Of a DNA stretch of 64,000 nt, positions 17,551 through 28,329 are shown piece by piece (the first letter of the stretch is position 1; the number at the start of each line of letters is the position of its first letter). The notes under the pieces are model-generated. The model was not told the origin of the DNA and did no database searches. It worked only from the letters and a program-made list of their open reading frames with translations. The stretch covers positions 1,426,001 to 1,490,000 of the forward strand of contig NZ_LYOY01000029.1 of NCBI RefSeq assembly GCF_001653515.1, given 5' to 3'. A program made the position numbers and the translations under genes. The DNA comes from Streptomyces sp. ERV7. Lineage in GTDB: Bacteria > Actinomycetota > Actinomycetes > Streptomycetales > Streptomycetaceae.

Positions 17551-18873
17551 CTACGGCGCTTGCGCCTCCACGCGGTCCGGGAGTACCGCCGACACCCGCC
17601 ATCCCCCCGCGTCCGTGACGCCGGAGACGAACACCCCGCCCAGGGCGAGGACGCGCTCGCGCATCCCGACCAGCCCGTTCCCCCCGCTGGGAAGCCCCGC
17701 GTCGGCCGTCGCCCCGTCGGCCGGCCCGTTCTCGACCTGCATGGCGACCTCCGCGTCCCGGTGGGCGAGGCGGACCATCACCTTGGCGCCCGCCGCGTGC
17801 TTGTGGACGTTGGTGAGCGCCTCCTGGATCACCCGGTACGCGGTCTGCTCCACCAGCGCGTCATACACGCGCTCTACGCCGTGGACCATCATCTCGACCA
17901 CCATCCCGGCCTCCCGGGACTGGCCGACCAGCGCCTCGATGTCGGCCAGGCACGGCCCCTCCTCGGCGGCGGCAGCGGCCGCGGCGGCCGCCGCGCCGAC
18001 GGCCGCGAGCGGCACCGGCACCGGCGCGTCGGCCCGCCGCACCGCCTCCCCGGTCCGCAGCACCCCGAGCATCTCGCGCAGCTCGGTCAGCGCCTGGCGG
18101 CCCATGTCCCCCACGAGCACCGCGTTCTTGACGGCCTTCTCCGGGTCCTTGCGGGCCACCGCCTGGAGCGCGGCCGCGTGCACCACCATCAGGGACACCC
18201 GGTGGGCGACCACGTCGTGCATCTCGCGGGCGATCCGGGTGCGCTCCTCCGTACGGGCCCACTCGGCACGCTCCTCGGCGCGGTCCGCGAGCAACGAGAG
18301 CTCCCGCTCCAGCGAGTCGGCGCGCTCGCGCAGCGACTCCATCAGCCGCCGCCGGGCCCCTATATAGAGCCCCAGGAGCAGCGGCGGCGCGGTCAGGCCG
18401 AGCGACATCACGGCGGAGAACAGGGGGACCAGCCAGCGGCCGCCGTCGAAGGCGCCGTCGTCGACGCTCTGGTTCATCCGCACGAAGGTGACGATGAAGG
18501 TGCCCGCCAGACACATTCCGGCCAGCGCGGCGGTGATGCGGCGCGGCACCTCGGAGGCGGCCAGCGTGTACAGGCCGACGATGCCGAGCAGGAAGCCCAT
18601 ATTGGCCGGGGTGACGGCGATCGAGACCAGCACCACCGCGACCGGCCAGCGCCGCCGCGCGGCCAGAGTCGCCCCGGCCACAAGGCCGAACAGCACCCCG
18701 GCCGGTACGGGAACCCCCGCGTCCCCGGCGAACTTCACACCTTCCAGTGCACACTCGAACGCGGAGCCGAGCCCCAGTCCGATGTCCAGGACGGCACTGC
18801 GCCGCCGTTCCCACCACCACCAGCCGCGGGAGGTCCTCCCCGCGGAGTCGTGGTCTGCCCCCGTTGCGGTCAT
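17551..18873 (-). CDS. sensor histidine kinase, HisKA_3 (NarX/DesK-like) family
   Basis: A 440-residue membrane kinase. Four to five hydrophobic segments fill residues 30-180. A coiled linker (185-215) leads to the dimerisation box ARTEERTRIAREMHDVVAHR with phospho-His 219. An Ala-rich insert (poly-A near 300-310) precedes the HATPase domain (YRVIQEALTNVHKHA, GGNGLVGMRERV). The ATG at 18873 fits the first polar segment. No response-regulator gene is adjacent (neighbours are SUKH-3, tRNA-Gln and glmU), so it is an orphan. A 19-bp palindrome lies 59 bp upstream of the start. Confidence 0.85.
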   Translation of the reverse strand: MTATGADHDSAGRTSRGWWWWERRRSAVLDIGLGLGSAFECALEGVKFAGDAGVPVPAGVLFGLVAGATLAARRRWPVAVVLVSIAVTPANMGFLLGIVGLYTLAASEVPRRITAALAGMCLAGTFIVTFVRMNQSVDDGAFDGGRWLVPLFSAVMSLGLTAPPLLLGLYIGARRRLMESLRERADSLERELSLLADRAEERAEWARTEERTRIAREMHDVVAHRVSLMVVHAAALQAVARKDPEKAVKNAVLVGDMGRQALTELREMLGVLRTGEAVRRADAPVPVPLAAVGAAAAAAAAAAEEGPCLADIEALVGQSREAGMVVEMMVHGVERVYDALVEQTAYRVIQEALTNVHKHAAGAKVMVRLAHRDAEVAMQVENGPADGATADAGLPSGGNGLVGMRERVLALGGVFVSGVTDAGGWRVSAVLPDRVEAQAP

Positions 18874-18931
18874 GCCATCCAGCCTACGGGCGCCCGCCAG
18901 CGATTTTCCGGCGAGTTTCGCCGACCCTCCG

Positions 18932-18972
18932 CGTGCGACGGTGCCGATCACGGTGATCGGCACCGTCGCACG
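18932..18972. promoter_or_regulatory. 19-bp perfect inverted repeat
   Basis: CGTGCGACGGTGCCGATCA pairs perfectly with TGATCGGCACCGTCGCACG across a CGG spacer. It sits between the divergent sensor-kinase gene and tRNA-Gln, 59 bp from the kinase start and about 20 bp upstream of a TAGTGT that could be the tRNA -10 element. It could be an operator for a dimeric regulator or an RNA hairpin in a leader; which one cannot be told by eye. Confidence 0.6.
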
Positions 18973-19047
18973 GAAGGGGTTCGGTACGGCATAGTGTGGG
19001 GTGCCGATCCGGTGACCCGACGTAATGTCCGGTCGAACCGGTTTCCA

Positions 19048-19119
19048 TCCCCCGTGGTGTAATTGGCAGCACTGAGGCTTTTGGTGCCTTATGTCCGGGT
19101 TCGAGTCCTGGCGGGGGAG
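19048..19119 (+). tRNA. tRNA-Gln (UUG anticodon)
   Basis: A full cloverleaf can be drawn. The acceptor stem TCCCCCG pairs with CGGGGGA. The anticodon stem GAGGC/GCCTT encloses loop TTTTGGT with anticodon TTG. The T-arm is CCGGG-TTCGAGT-CCTGG and the discriminator base is G at 19119. The 3' CCA is encoded (19120-19122). It reads CAA codons, rare in this genome. It lies just upstream of glmU, the usual position in Streptomyces. Confidence 0.95.
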
Positions 19120-19277
19120 CCAGCGCAGTTCGGGTCCTGACCACATCGGTCGGGACCCGGTTGTTTTTCCCCGCCGCTCCCCTTCTGTTCTCCTTCCGCC
19201 GACCCTCCCGGCATTTCGGCCCCGAAACCCCCCGGTATCCTGCGGATGTCCACCACACAAAGCCGAAGGGCATTCCC

Positions 19278-20726
19278 GTGAGCGCCAATCGCCCGGCAGC
19301 CGTCGTCGTCCTCGCAGCGGGTGAGGGCACCCGTATGAAGTCGGCCACCCCGAAGGTCCTGCACGAGATCTGCGGGCGTTCGCTCGTCGGCCACGTCGTG
19401 GCGGCCGCCCGTGAGCTCGACCCCGAGCACCTCGTCGTGGTCGTCGGCCACGCCCGCGAGCAGGTCGGCGCCCACCTCGGCGCGATCGACGCCTCGGTGC
19501 GCACCGCCGTCCAGTACGAGCAGAACGGCACCGGGCACGCGGTCCGGATGGCCCTCGAAGAGCTCGGCCAGTCCATCGAGGGCACCGTCGTCGTGGTCTG
19601 CGGCGACACCCCGCTGCTGACCGGCGCCACGCTCGCCGCGCTGACCCGTACGCACGAGGAGGACGGCAACGCCGTCACCGTGCTCACCGCCGAGGTCCCC
19701 GACTCGACCGGCTACGGCCGGATCGTGCGCGACAGCGCCTCGGGCACGGTCACCGCGATCGTCGAGCACAAGGACGCCACCGACGCCCAGCGCGCCATCA
19801 AGGAGATCAACTCCGGCGTCTTCGCCTTCGACGGCGCCCTGCTCGCGGACGCGCTCGGCAAGGTCCGCACCGACAACAGCCAGGGCGAGGAGTACCTCAC
19901 CGACGTGCTGGGCATCCTGCGCGAGGCCGGGCACCGCGTAGGCGCCTCGGTCGGCGGCGACCACCGCGAGATCCTCGGCATCAACAACCGCGTCCAGCTC
20001 GCCGAGGCCCGCCGCCTCCTCAACGACCGCCTTCTTGAGCGCGCGATGCTCGCGGGCGTGACCGTGGTCGACCCGGCCACCACCTTCGTGGACGTCACCG
20101 TCACCTTCGAGCAGGACTCGCTGGTCCACCCCGGCACCCAGCTGCTCGGCTCCACGCACCTGGGCCGCGGCGCCGAGGTCGGCCCCAACTCCCGGCTGAC
20201 CGACACCAAGGTGGGCCCGGACGCGCGCGTGGACAACACCGTGGCGTACGACTCCGAGGTCGGCGAGGGCGCGTCGGTCGGCCCGTACGCCTATCTGCGC
20301 CCGGGCACCCGCCTCGGCACGAAGGCGAAGCTCGGCACGTACGTCGAGACCAAGAACGCGACGATCGGCGAGGGCACCAAGGTGCCGCACCTGTCGTACG
20401 TGGGTGACGCCACCATCGGCGAGTACACGAACATCGGCGCGGCCAGCGTCTTCGTGAACTACGACGGTGAGGCCAAGCACCACACCACGATCGGCTCGCA
20501 CTGCAAGACGGGCTCGGACAACATGTTTGTTGCTCCTGTCACAGTGGGGGACGGCGCCTACACCGCGGCCGGGTCCGTCATCACCAAGGACGTGCCCGCC
20601 GGCTCGCTGGCCGTAGCCCGGGGCCAGCAGCGGAATATCGAGGGCTGGGTGGCCCGCAAGCGGCCGGGCAGCGCCGCCGCGCAGGCGGCTGCGGCCGCCT
20701 CCGAAGAGGCCGTTGGCGAAAACTGA
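19278..20726 (+). CDS. glmU: bifunctional GlmU (UDP-GlcNAc pyrophosphorylase / GlcN-1-P acetyltransferase)
   Basis: A 482-residue cytoplasmic enzyme making UDP-N-acetylglucosamine for peptidoglycan. The N-terminal uridyltransferase has LAAGEGTRMKSATPKVLHE (about 12-30) with the G-x-G-T-R-M nucleotide loop, and QNGTGHAVRMA. The C-terminal left-handed beta-helix (about 255-455) carries hexapeptide repeats and YVETKNATIGEGTK, HLSYVGDATIGEYTNIGA and the acetyltransferase His in the KHHTTIG region. GTG 19278 follows a gaaggg SD. It is followed 117 bp later by prs; both supply nucleotide precursors. Confidence 0.95.
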   Translation: MSANRPAAVVVLAAGEGTRMKSATPKVLHEICGRSLVGHVVAAARELDPEHLVVVVGHAREQVGAHLGAIDASVRTAVQYEQNGTGHAVRMALEELGQSIEGTVVVVCGDTPLLTGATLAALTRTHEEDGNAVTVLTAEVPDSTGYGRIVRDSASGTVTAIVEHKDATDAQRAIKEINSGVFAFDGALLADALGKVRTDNSQGEEYLTDVLGILREAGHRVGASVGGDHREILGINNRVQLAEARRLLNDRLLERAMLAGVTVVDPATTFVDVTVTFEQDSLVHPGTQLLGSTHLGRGAEVGPNSRLTDTKVGPDARVDNTVAYDSEVGEGASVGPYAYLRPGTRLGTKAKLGTYVETKNATIGEGTKVPHLSYVGDATIGEYTNIGAASVFVNYDGEAKHHTTIGSHCKTGSDNMFVAPVTVGDGAYTAAGSVITKDVPAGSLAVARGQQRNIEGWVARKRPGSAAAQAAAAASEEAVGEN

Positions 20727-20843
20727 CCGGAAACATCTGCGCCTGTCACGGCGTACCGTGATAGGCGCACACGATTCGGCTGGCTCGTCGCCAAGGGACC
20801 GCGCGGGCTCAGCAGCAGAAGACACCTCTGAGGAGACAGTGCT

Positions 20844-21818
20844 GTGACCGGGATCAAGACGACCGGCGAGAAGAAGCTGATGCTCTTCTCCGGCCGCGCC
20901 CACCCCGAGCTGGCCGAGGAGGTCGCGCACCAGCTGGGTGTCGGCCTCGTGCCGACGAAGGCCTTCGACTTCGCCAACGGTGAGATCTACGTCCGCTTCC
21001 AGGAGTCGGCGCGCGGCGCCGACTGCTTCCTGATCCAGAGCCACACGGCTCCGATCAACAAGTGGATCATGGAGCAGCTGATCATGATCGACGCGCTGAA
21101 GCGCGCGTCGGCCCGCTCCATCACCGTGATCGTGCCGTCCTACGGGTACGCCCGCCAGGACAAGAAGCACAAGGGTCGCGAGCCGATCTCCGCCCGGCTG
21201 ATCGCGGACCTCCTGAAGACGGCCGGCGCCGACCGGATCCTCACGGTCGATCTGCACACCGACCAGATCCAGGGCTTCTTCGACGGCCCGGTCGACCACC
21301 TCACCGCCCTGCCGGTCCTCGCGGACTACGTGGGCGCCAAGGTCGACCGCTCCAAGCTGACGATCGTCTCCCCGGACGCCGGCCGCGTGCGCGTCGCCGA
21401 CCGCTGGTGCGACCGTCTGGACGCGCCCCTGGCGATCGTCCACAAGCGCCGTGACAAGGACGTCGCCAACCAGGTGACCGTCCACGAGGTCGTGGGTGAC
21501 GTCAAGGGCCGCGTCTGCGTCCTGGTCGACGACATGATCGACACCGGTGGCACCATCTGCGCCGCCGCCGACGCCCTGTTCGCGCACGGCGCCGAGGACG
21601 TCATCGTGACGGCCACGCACGGCATCCTGTCCGGCCCCGCCGCCGACCGGCTGAAGAACTCCAAGGTCAGCGAGTTCGTCTTCACGAACACCCTGCCCGA
21701 CCCGGCCGACCTGGAGCTCGACAAGGTCACCGTCCTCTCGATCGCCCCGTCGATCGCGCGCGCGGTCCGCGAGGTCTTCGAGGACGGCTCGGTGACGAGC
21801 CTCTTCGAGGAGCAGTAG
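20844..21818 (+). CDS. prs: ribose-phosphate pyrophosphokinase (PRPP synthetase)
   Basis: A 324-residue enzyme converting ribose 5-phosphate and ATP to PRPP for nucleotide, His and Trp synthesis. It shows FANGEIYVRFQESARGADCF near the N terminus, the ATP-binding loop YGYARQDKKHKGREPISARL (about 95-115), the metal site TVDLHTDQIQGFFD and the PRPP loop VLVDDMIDTGGTICAAAD (about 225-242). GTG 20844 has SD gaggaga. It is placed between glmU and the L25 gene as in other streptomycetes. Confidence 0.95.
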   Translation: MTGIKTTGEKKLMLFSGRAHPELAEEVAHQLGVGLVPTKAFDFANGEIYVRFQESARGADCFLIQSHTAPINKWIMEQLIMIDALKRASARSITVIVPSYGYARQDKKHKGREPISARLIADLLKTAGADRILTVDLHTDQIQGFFDGPVDHLTALPVLADYVGAKVDRSKLTIVSPDAGRVRVADRWCDRLDAPLAIVHKRRDKDVANQVTVHEVVGDVKGRVCVLVDDMIDTGGTICAAADALFAHGAEDVIVTATHGILSGPAADRLKNSKVSEFVFTNTLPDPADLELDKVTVLSIAPSIARAVREVFEDGSVTSLFEEQ

Positions 21819-21850
21819 GCCCCCGGCCCCCAGGGCCCAAGAAGATCCTT

Positions 21851-21879
21851 TTGGGTGCGGCCTCCCGGCCGGGTAGACT
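21851..21879 (+). promoter_or_regulatory. promoter for the L25 gene
   Basis: TTGGGT and TAGACT lie 17 bp apart, a good match to the HrdB-type vegetative promoter. Transcription would start near 21886, giving a leader of about 125 nt before the L25 ATG. The leader contains a GCCGTACC/GGTACGGC hairpin at about 21903-21924 and a weaker AACCAG/CTGGTT pairing nearer the SD, which could serve autoregulation. Confidence 0.55.
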
Positions 21880-22012
21880 CATCGAGTTGCTCGGCGAGGG
21901 AGGCCGTACCCGTTTCGGTACGGCGGTCCGTTATCGACGCGCTCTTCGTAGCAGGCCAGTCGTGGCCGGGTAACCAGCCACACCTATCCATCTGGTTGTA
22001 CGAGGAGTGCAC

Positions 22013-22600
22013 ATGTCCGAGGTCAAGCTCGCCGCCGAAGTCCGTAACAGCTTCGGCAAGGGTGCCGCCCGCACCATCCGCCGTGAGAACAAGGTTCCCG
22101 CGGTCGTCTACGGCCACGGCACCGAGCCGGTCCACATCACCCTGCCGGGCCACGAGCTGCAGCTCGCCCTGCGTACCCCGAACGTCCTGCTCTCCCTGGA
22201 CATCGACGGCAAGAACGAGCTGGCGATCCCGAAGGCCGTCCAGCGCGACGCCATCAAGGGTTACCTGGTCCACGTCGACCTGCTGCTCGTCAAGAAGGGC
22301 GAGAAGGTCACCGTCGAGGTCGGCGTCCTGACCGAGGGCGAGCTGGCCCCGGGCAGCTTCCTCGTCGAGAACGTGCTGAACACGCTCTCCGTCGAGGCCG
22401 AGGCCACCCACATCCCGACCTCCGTCACCGTCTCCATCGAGGGCCTGGAGGCCGGCGCCTCCATCCACGCCAAGGACGTCGCGCTGCCCAAGGGCACCAC
22501 CCTGGCGACCGACCCCGAGGCCGTCGTCATCCAGATCCTGGCCGCCCAGGCCGAGGAGCCGGCCGCCGACGCCGAGGGCGACGAGTCCGCCGAGGCCTGA
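22013..22600 (+). CDS. rplY: 50S ribosomal protein L25/general stress protein Ctc
   Basis: A 195-residue protein of the long, two-domain TL5/Ctc type. The N-terminal 5S-rRNA-binding domain starts [20 protein letters not shown] and includes [17 protein letters not shown]. The C-terminal beta domain has [19 protein letters not shown] and ends in an acidic tail (about 175-195). The ATG at 22013 is preferred over GTG 22007 because acgaggag sits 5-6 bases before it. A strong terminator follows, then pth. Confidence 0.92.
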   Translation: MSEVKLAAEVRNSFGKGAARTIRRENKVPAVVYGHGTEPVHITLPGHELQLALRTPNVLLSLDIDGKNELAIPKAVQRDAIKGYLVHVDLLLVKKGEKVTVEVGVLTEGELAPGSFLVENVLNTLSVEAEATHIPTSVTVSIEGLEAGASIHAKDVALPKGTTLATDPEAVVIQILAAQAEEPAADAEGDESAEA

Positions 22601-22618
22601 GCCGTACGCTCTGCCTGA

Positions 22619-22657
22619 CGGGGTGGCGGGCCACTGCGGCCCGCCGCCCCGTTTTTT
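22619..22657 (+). terminator. intrinsic terminator with T-run after L25 gene
   Basis: A 14-bp stem (CGGGGTGGCGGGCC with GGCCCGCCGCCCCG, one T-G wobble) closes an ACTGC loop and is followed by six Ts. This is a classical rho-independent terminator, unusual in GC-rich DNA for having a real T-tract. The pth gene begins 33 bp later and is likely transcribed by read-through or its own promoter. Confidence 0.88.
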
Positions 22658-22689
22658 CTTGTCGTCACGCGAGGAGAGACGCAGCACAG

Positions 22690-23283
22690 ATGACCACGGA
22701 AGCGAACGCCCCCTGGCTGGTGGTGGGGCTCGGCAACCCCGGCCCCGAGTACACGGGCAACCGGCACAACGTCGGCTTCATGGTGGCCGACCTGCTCGCC
22801 TCCCGCATCGGCGGCAAGTTCAAGGCGCACAAGGCGCGCGCCCAGGTCGTCGAGGGCCGTATCGGCCCGGCCGGACCGTTCAACCGCCGGGTGATCCTGG
22901 CCAAGCCGCTCTCGTACATGAACCTCTCGGGCGGCCCGGTCACCCAGCTGCGCGACTTCTACAAGGTGCCGGTCGAGAACATCGTCGCCGTCCACGACGA
23001 GCTGGACATCGACTACGGAGTGCTGCGCCTCAAGCTCGGCGGCGGCGACAACGGCCACAACGGCCTCAAGTCGATGACCAAGTCGTTCGGCCCGGACTAC
23101 CACCGCGTCCGCTTCGGCATCGGCCGCCCGCCCGGCCGGATGCAGGTCGCGGACTTCGTCCTCAAGGACTTCTCCTCGACCGAGCGCAAGGAGCTCGACT
23201 ACTTCGTGGACCGCGCGGCGGACGCCGTCGAGGCGCTGGTCATCGAGGGTCTTGAGCGCGCCCAGTCGACGTACAACTCCTGA
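22690..23283 (+). CDS. pth: peptidyl-tRNA hydrolase
   Basis: A 197-residue enzyme that frees tRNA from prematurely released peptidyl-tRNA. It shows [20 protein letters not shown] with the catalytic His and Asn (about 10-32), [15 protein letters not shown] (about 70-84) and [19 protein letters not shown] followed by NGHNGLKSM (about 98-128), the substrate-binding His/Asn loop. Length is normal. The ATG follows gaggagagacgcagcacag. Three near-tandem GTACGCAGAC units follow the stop before the terminator. Confidence 0.95.
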   Translation: MTTEANAPWLVVGLGNPGPEYTGNRHNVGFMVADLLASRIGGKFKAHKARAQVVEGRIGPAGPFNRRVILAKPLSYMNLSGGPVTQLRDFYKVPVENIVAVHDELDIDYGVLRLKLGGGDNGHNGLKSMTKSFGPDYHRVRFGIGRPPGRMQVADFVLKDFSSTERKELDYFVDRAADAVEALVIEGLERAQSTYNS

Positions 23284-23314
23284 GGTACGCAGACGTACGC
23301 AGACGTACGCGGCG

Positions 23315-23350
23315 AGAAGCCCCGGCAGCCGTGCGGCCGCCGGGGCTTCT
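23315..23350. terminator. bidirectional hairpin between pth and ppc
   Basis: AGAAGCCCCGGC and GCCGGGGCTTCT pair perfectly over 12 bp around a 12-nt loop. The hairpin lies between the convergent pth and ppc genes and can serve both strands. Confidence 0.75.
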
Positions 23351-23368
23351 TCGTGCCTCGTGCGCGGG

Positions 23369-26098
<2,730 letters not shown>

Positions 26099-26244
26099 AG
26101 GTGCGGCTCCTTGCAGTGTTTGAGCACGTCTGGAGGGGTACTGGAGGCTTGCGGACCGCGCTGTCCGACGAGACCCAGGATAGGTGTCCGTGCGCGCGTC
26201 GCAGTCCACTGCCCTCTTGTACGGTGCCGGGGCACTGCCATACT

Positions 26245-26271
26245 TACGTCGCCGTAGGTTACGGGTCCGTA
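26245..26271. promoter_or_regulatory. tandem TACG-N4-CGTA operator candidate
   Basis: TACGTCGCCGTA (26245-26256) and TACGGGTCCGTA (26260-26271) are two copies of a TACG-N4-CGTA dyad with centres 15 bp apart, 47 bp before the desaturase ATG. Spaced dyads of this kind are common TetR-family operators, and a TetR gene is translationally coupled to the desaturase. The link is an inference. Confidence 0.5.
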
Positions 26272-26317
26272 GCCTTGCGCCTCTCGTCTCTTCACTCACC
26301 CCCCGGGGGGATTCCCC

Positions 26318-27346
26318 ATGACCACAAGCCCCGACCTGATCGATCCGGCCACCGAGCCGCCGGATTCCTCCGCCACCCGCGGGGGCGAGAGCAAACGGTC
26401 CGTCGAACAGATCGCGCTGCTGCTCTTCATCGTCGTGCCGTTCGTGGCGCTGCTCGCCGCGGTGCCGCTGGCCTGGGGCTGGGGCGTGAGCTGGCTCGAC
26501 CTCGGCCTCATGGTGTTCATGTACTACCTGGGCTGCCACGGCGTCACCATCGGCTTCCACCGCTACTTCACACACGGCTCCTTCAAGGCGAAGCGCCCCC
26601 TGCGGATCGCGCTCGCGGTGGCCGGATCCATGGCCGTGGAGGGCCCGCTGGTGCGCTGGGTGGCGGATCACCGCAAGCACCACAAGTTCTCCGACGCGGA
26701 CGGCGACCCGCACTCTCCGTGGCGGTTCGGCGAGACGCTGCCCGCGCTGATGAAGGGCCTGTGGTGGGCCCACATCGCGTGGATGTTCAACGAGGAGCAG
26801 ACCTCGCAGGAGAAGTACGCGCCGGATCTGATCAAGGACCCGGCGATCCGCCGGATCTCGCGCGACTTCGTCTTCTGGACGATTCTCTCGCTGGCCATTC
26901 CGCCGATCGTGGGCGGTCTGGTGACGATGTCGTGGTGGGGCGCGTTCACCGCGTTCTTCTGGGGCTCGATGGTCCGGGTCGCGCTGCTGCACCACGTCAC
27001 CTGGTCCATCAACTCCATCTGCCACGCGGTGGGCAAGCGCCCCTTCAAGTCCCGTGACCGCTCCGGCAACGTGTGGTGGCTGGCGGTCCTGTCGTGCGGC
27101 GAGTCCTGGCACAACCTGCACCACGCCGACCCGACCTCGGCGCGGCACGGCGTGATGCGCGGCCAGATCGACTCCAGCGCCCGGATCATCCGCTGGTGCG
27201 AGCAGCTGGGCTGGGCGTACGACGTGCGCTGGCCCACCGAGGCCCGGCTGGAGGCCAAGCGCAGCGAGCCCGGCGCCCCGTCCCGGCGTGCGGAGAAGGC
27301 CCGCGAGGAGAGCGCCCGTAAGGAGAAGGCCACAGAGGCGGCATGA
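26318..27346 (+). CDS. acyl-CoA/fatty-acid desaturase (membrane di-iron)
   Basis: A 342-residue membrane enzyme that introduces a cis double bond into fatty acyl chains. It has the three His boxes of the family: HRYFTH (about 88), HRKHHK (about 123) and [13 protein letters not shown] (about 267). Hydrophobic helices precede box 1 ([20 protein letters not shown]) and lie at about 190-225. The C-terminal 35 residues are charged. The ATG follows ggggggatt. Its stop overlaps the ATG of a TetR gene, suggesting a self-contained operon for membrane-lipid unsaturation. Confidence 0.9.
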   Translation: MTTSPDLIDPATEPPDSSATRGGESKRSVEQIALLLFIVVPFVALLAAVPLAWGWGVSWLDLGLMVFMYYLGCHGVTIGFHRYFTHGSFKAKRPLRIALAVAGSMAVEGPLVRWVADHRKHHKFSDADGDPHSPWRFGETLPALMKGLWWAHIAWMFNEEQTSQEKYAPDLIKDPAIRRISRDFVFWTILSLAIPPIVGGLVTMSWWGAFTAFFWGSMVRVALLHHVTWSINSICHAVGKRPFKSRDRSGNVWWLAVLSCGESWHNLHHADPTSARHGVMRGQIDSSARIIRWCEQLGWAYDVRWPTEARLEAKRSEPGAPSRRAEKAREESARKEKATEAA

Positions 27347-28044
27347 TGGAGGACGTGGCGACCGACTCCAGTACCACCCGCACGACCAGCAGCAACGGCT
27401 CTGCGGGCACCGAACGACCCCGGCGGACCCGCCGTACCCGGATGACGGGCGCGGAGCGCCGGGAGCAGTTGCTGGACATCGGCCGCACGCTCTTCGCCGA
27501 GAAGGGCTTCGAGGGCACGTCGGTGGAGGAGATCGCGGCCAAGGCAGGCGTCTCCAAGCCGGTGGTCTACGAGCACTTCGGCGGCAAGGAGGGGCTGTAC
27601 GCGGTAGTGGTCGACCGCGAGATGCGCTCGCTCCTGGACGGCGTGACGGGCGCCCTGACGGCGGGGCACCCGCGCGAGCTCCTGGAGCAGGCCGCGTTCG
27701 CGCTGCTCGACTACATCGAGAAGTACACGGACGGGTTCCGCATCCTGGTGCGGGACTCCCCCGTGGCGCAGTCGACGGGCACCTTCGCCTCGCTGATCTC
27801 CGACATCGCGACCCAGGTCGAGGACATCCTCGGCCTGGAGTTCAAGGCCCGCGGCTTCGACCCCAAGCTCGCCCCGCTGTACGCGCAGGCGCTGGTCGGC
27901 ATGGTCGCGCTGACCGGCCAGTGGTGGCTCGACGTGCGCAAGCCCAAGAAGGCGGAGGTGGCCGCGCACCTGGTGAATCTGGCGTGGCACGGCCTCGACG
28001 GCCTGGAGCAGAAACCGCGGCTGATAGGGCACCGCAAGAACTGA
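27343..28044 (+). CDS. TetR/AcrR family regulator coupled to the desaturase
   Basis: A 233-residue repressor. After a Ser/Thr/Arg-rich N-terminal tail (1-35) comes the TetR DNA-binding domain ([40 protein letters not shown], about 42-90). A helical ligand domain follows, with [12 protein letters not shown] and [10 protein letters not shown]. The ATG overlaps the desaturase stop by 4 bp, though internal ATG and GTG starts a few codons on are possible. It probably controls its own operon in response to acyl-CoA, by analogy with desaturase regulators such as DesT. Confidence 0.87.
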   Translation: MMEDVATDSSTTRTTSSNGSAGTERPRRTRRTRMTGAERREQLLDIGRTLFAEKGFEGTSVEEIAAKAGVSKPVVYEHFGGKEGLYAVVVDREMRSLLDGVTGALTAGHPRELLEQAAFALLDYIEKYTDGFRILVRDSPVAQSTGTFASLISDIATQVEDILGLEFKARGFDPKLAPLYAQALVGMVALTGQWWLDVRKPKKAEVAAHLVNLAWHGLDGLEQKPRLIGHRKN

Positions 28045-28086
28045 GCGGTGGCCGGGTGCGATGACCGCCGGATCCGGATGATCTCG

Positions 28087-28120
28087 AATGGGTCGCGAGT
28101 TCTTCTCGTGGCCCATTTCG
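28087..28120 (+). terminator. imperfect hairpin after the desaturase/TetR operon
   Basis: GAATGGGTCGCGAG and CTCGTGGCCCATTTC can pair with a few mismatches around a TTCTT loop, 43 bp after the TetR stop. It is the most likely terminator for the operon. The remaining sequence to 28329 holds no gene and should contain the promoter of the secreted FG-GAP protein. Confidence 0.45.
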
Positions 28121-28329
28121 CTCTTCAACCACACTCGTATCGGCTGTAGGCTTCACGCACATTCCCGGGGGGGATTCCGGCATTCCTTCGTGAGCGGCCA
28201 CGCGTGCCTCAACGTCCGATTCGACGCGCTGCGTGTGGGCCCCGCGAGGAATGTTTCCGCGCGCTCCGCTTTCGCGTGAGCCGCAGCGAATTCGACCCGG
28301 TTCCACCCGCATATTCCCTGGGGGGAATT

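Noticed and set aside
23284..23313. Three near-tandem GTACGCAGAC units after pth
   Set aside because: Too short and too few to be a CRISPR or a regulated repeat; probably replication slippage before the terminator.
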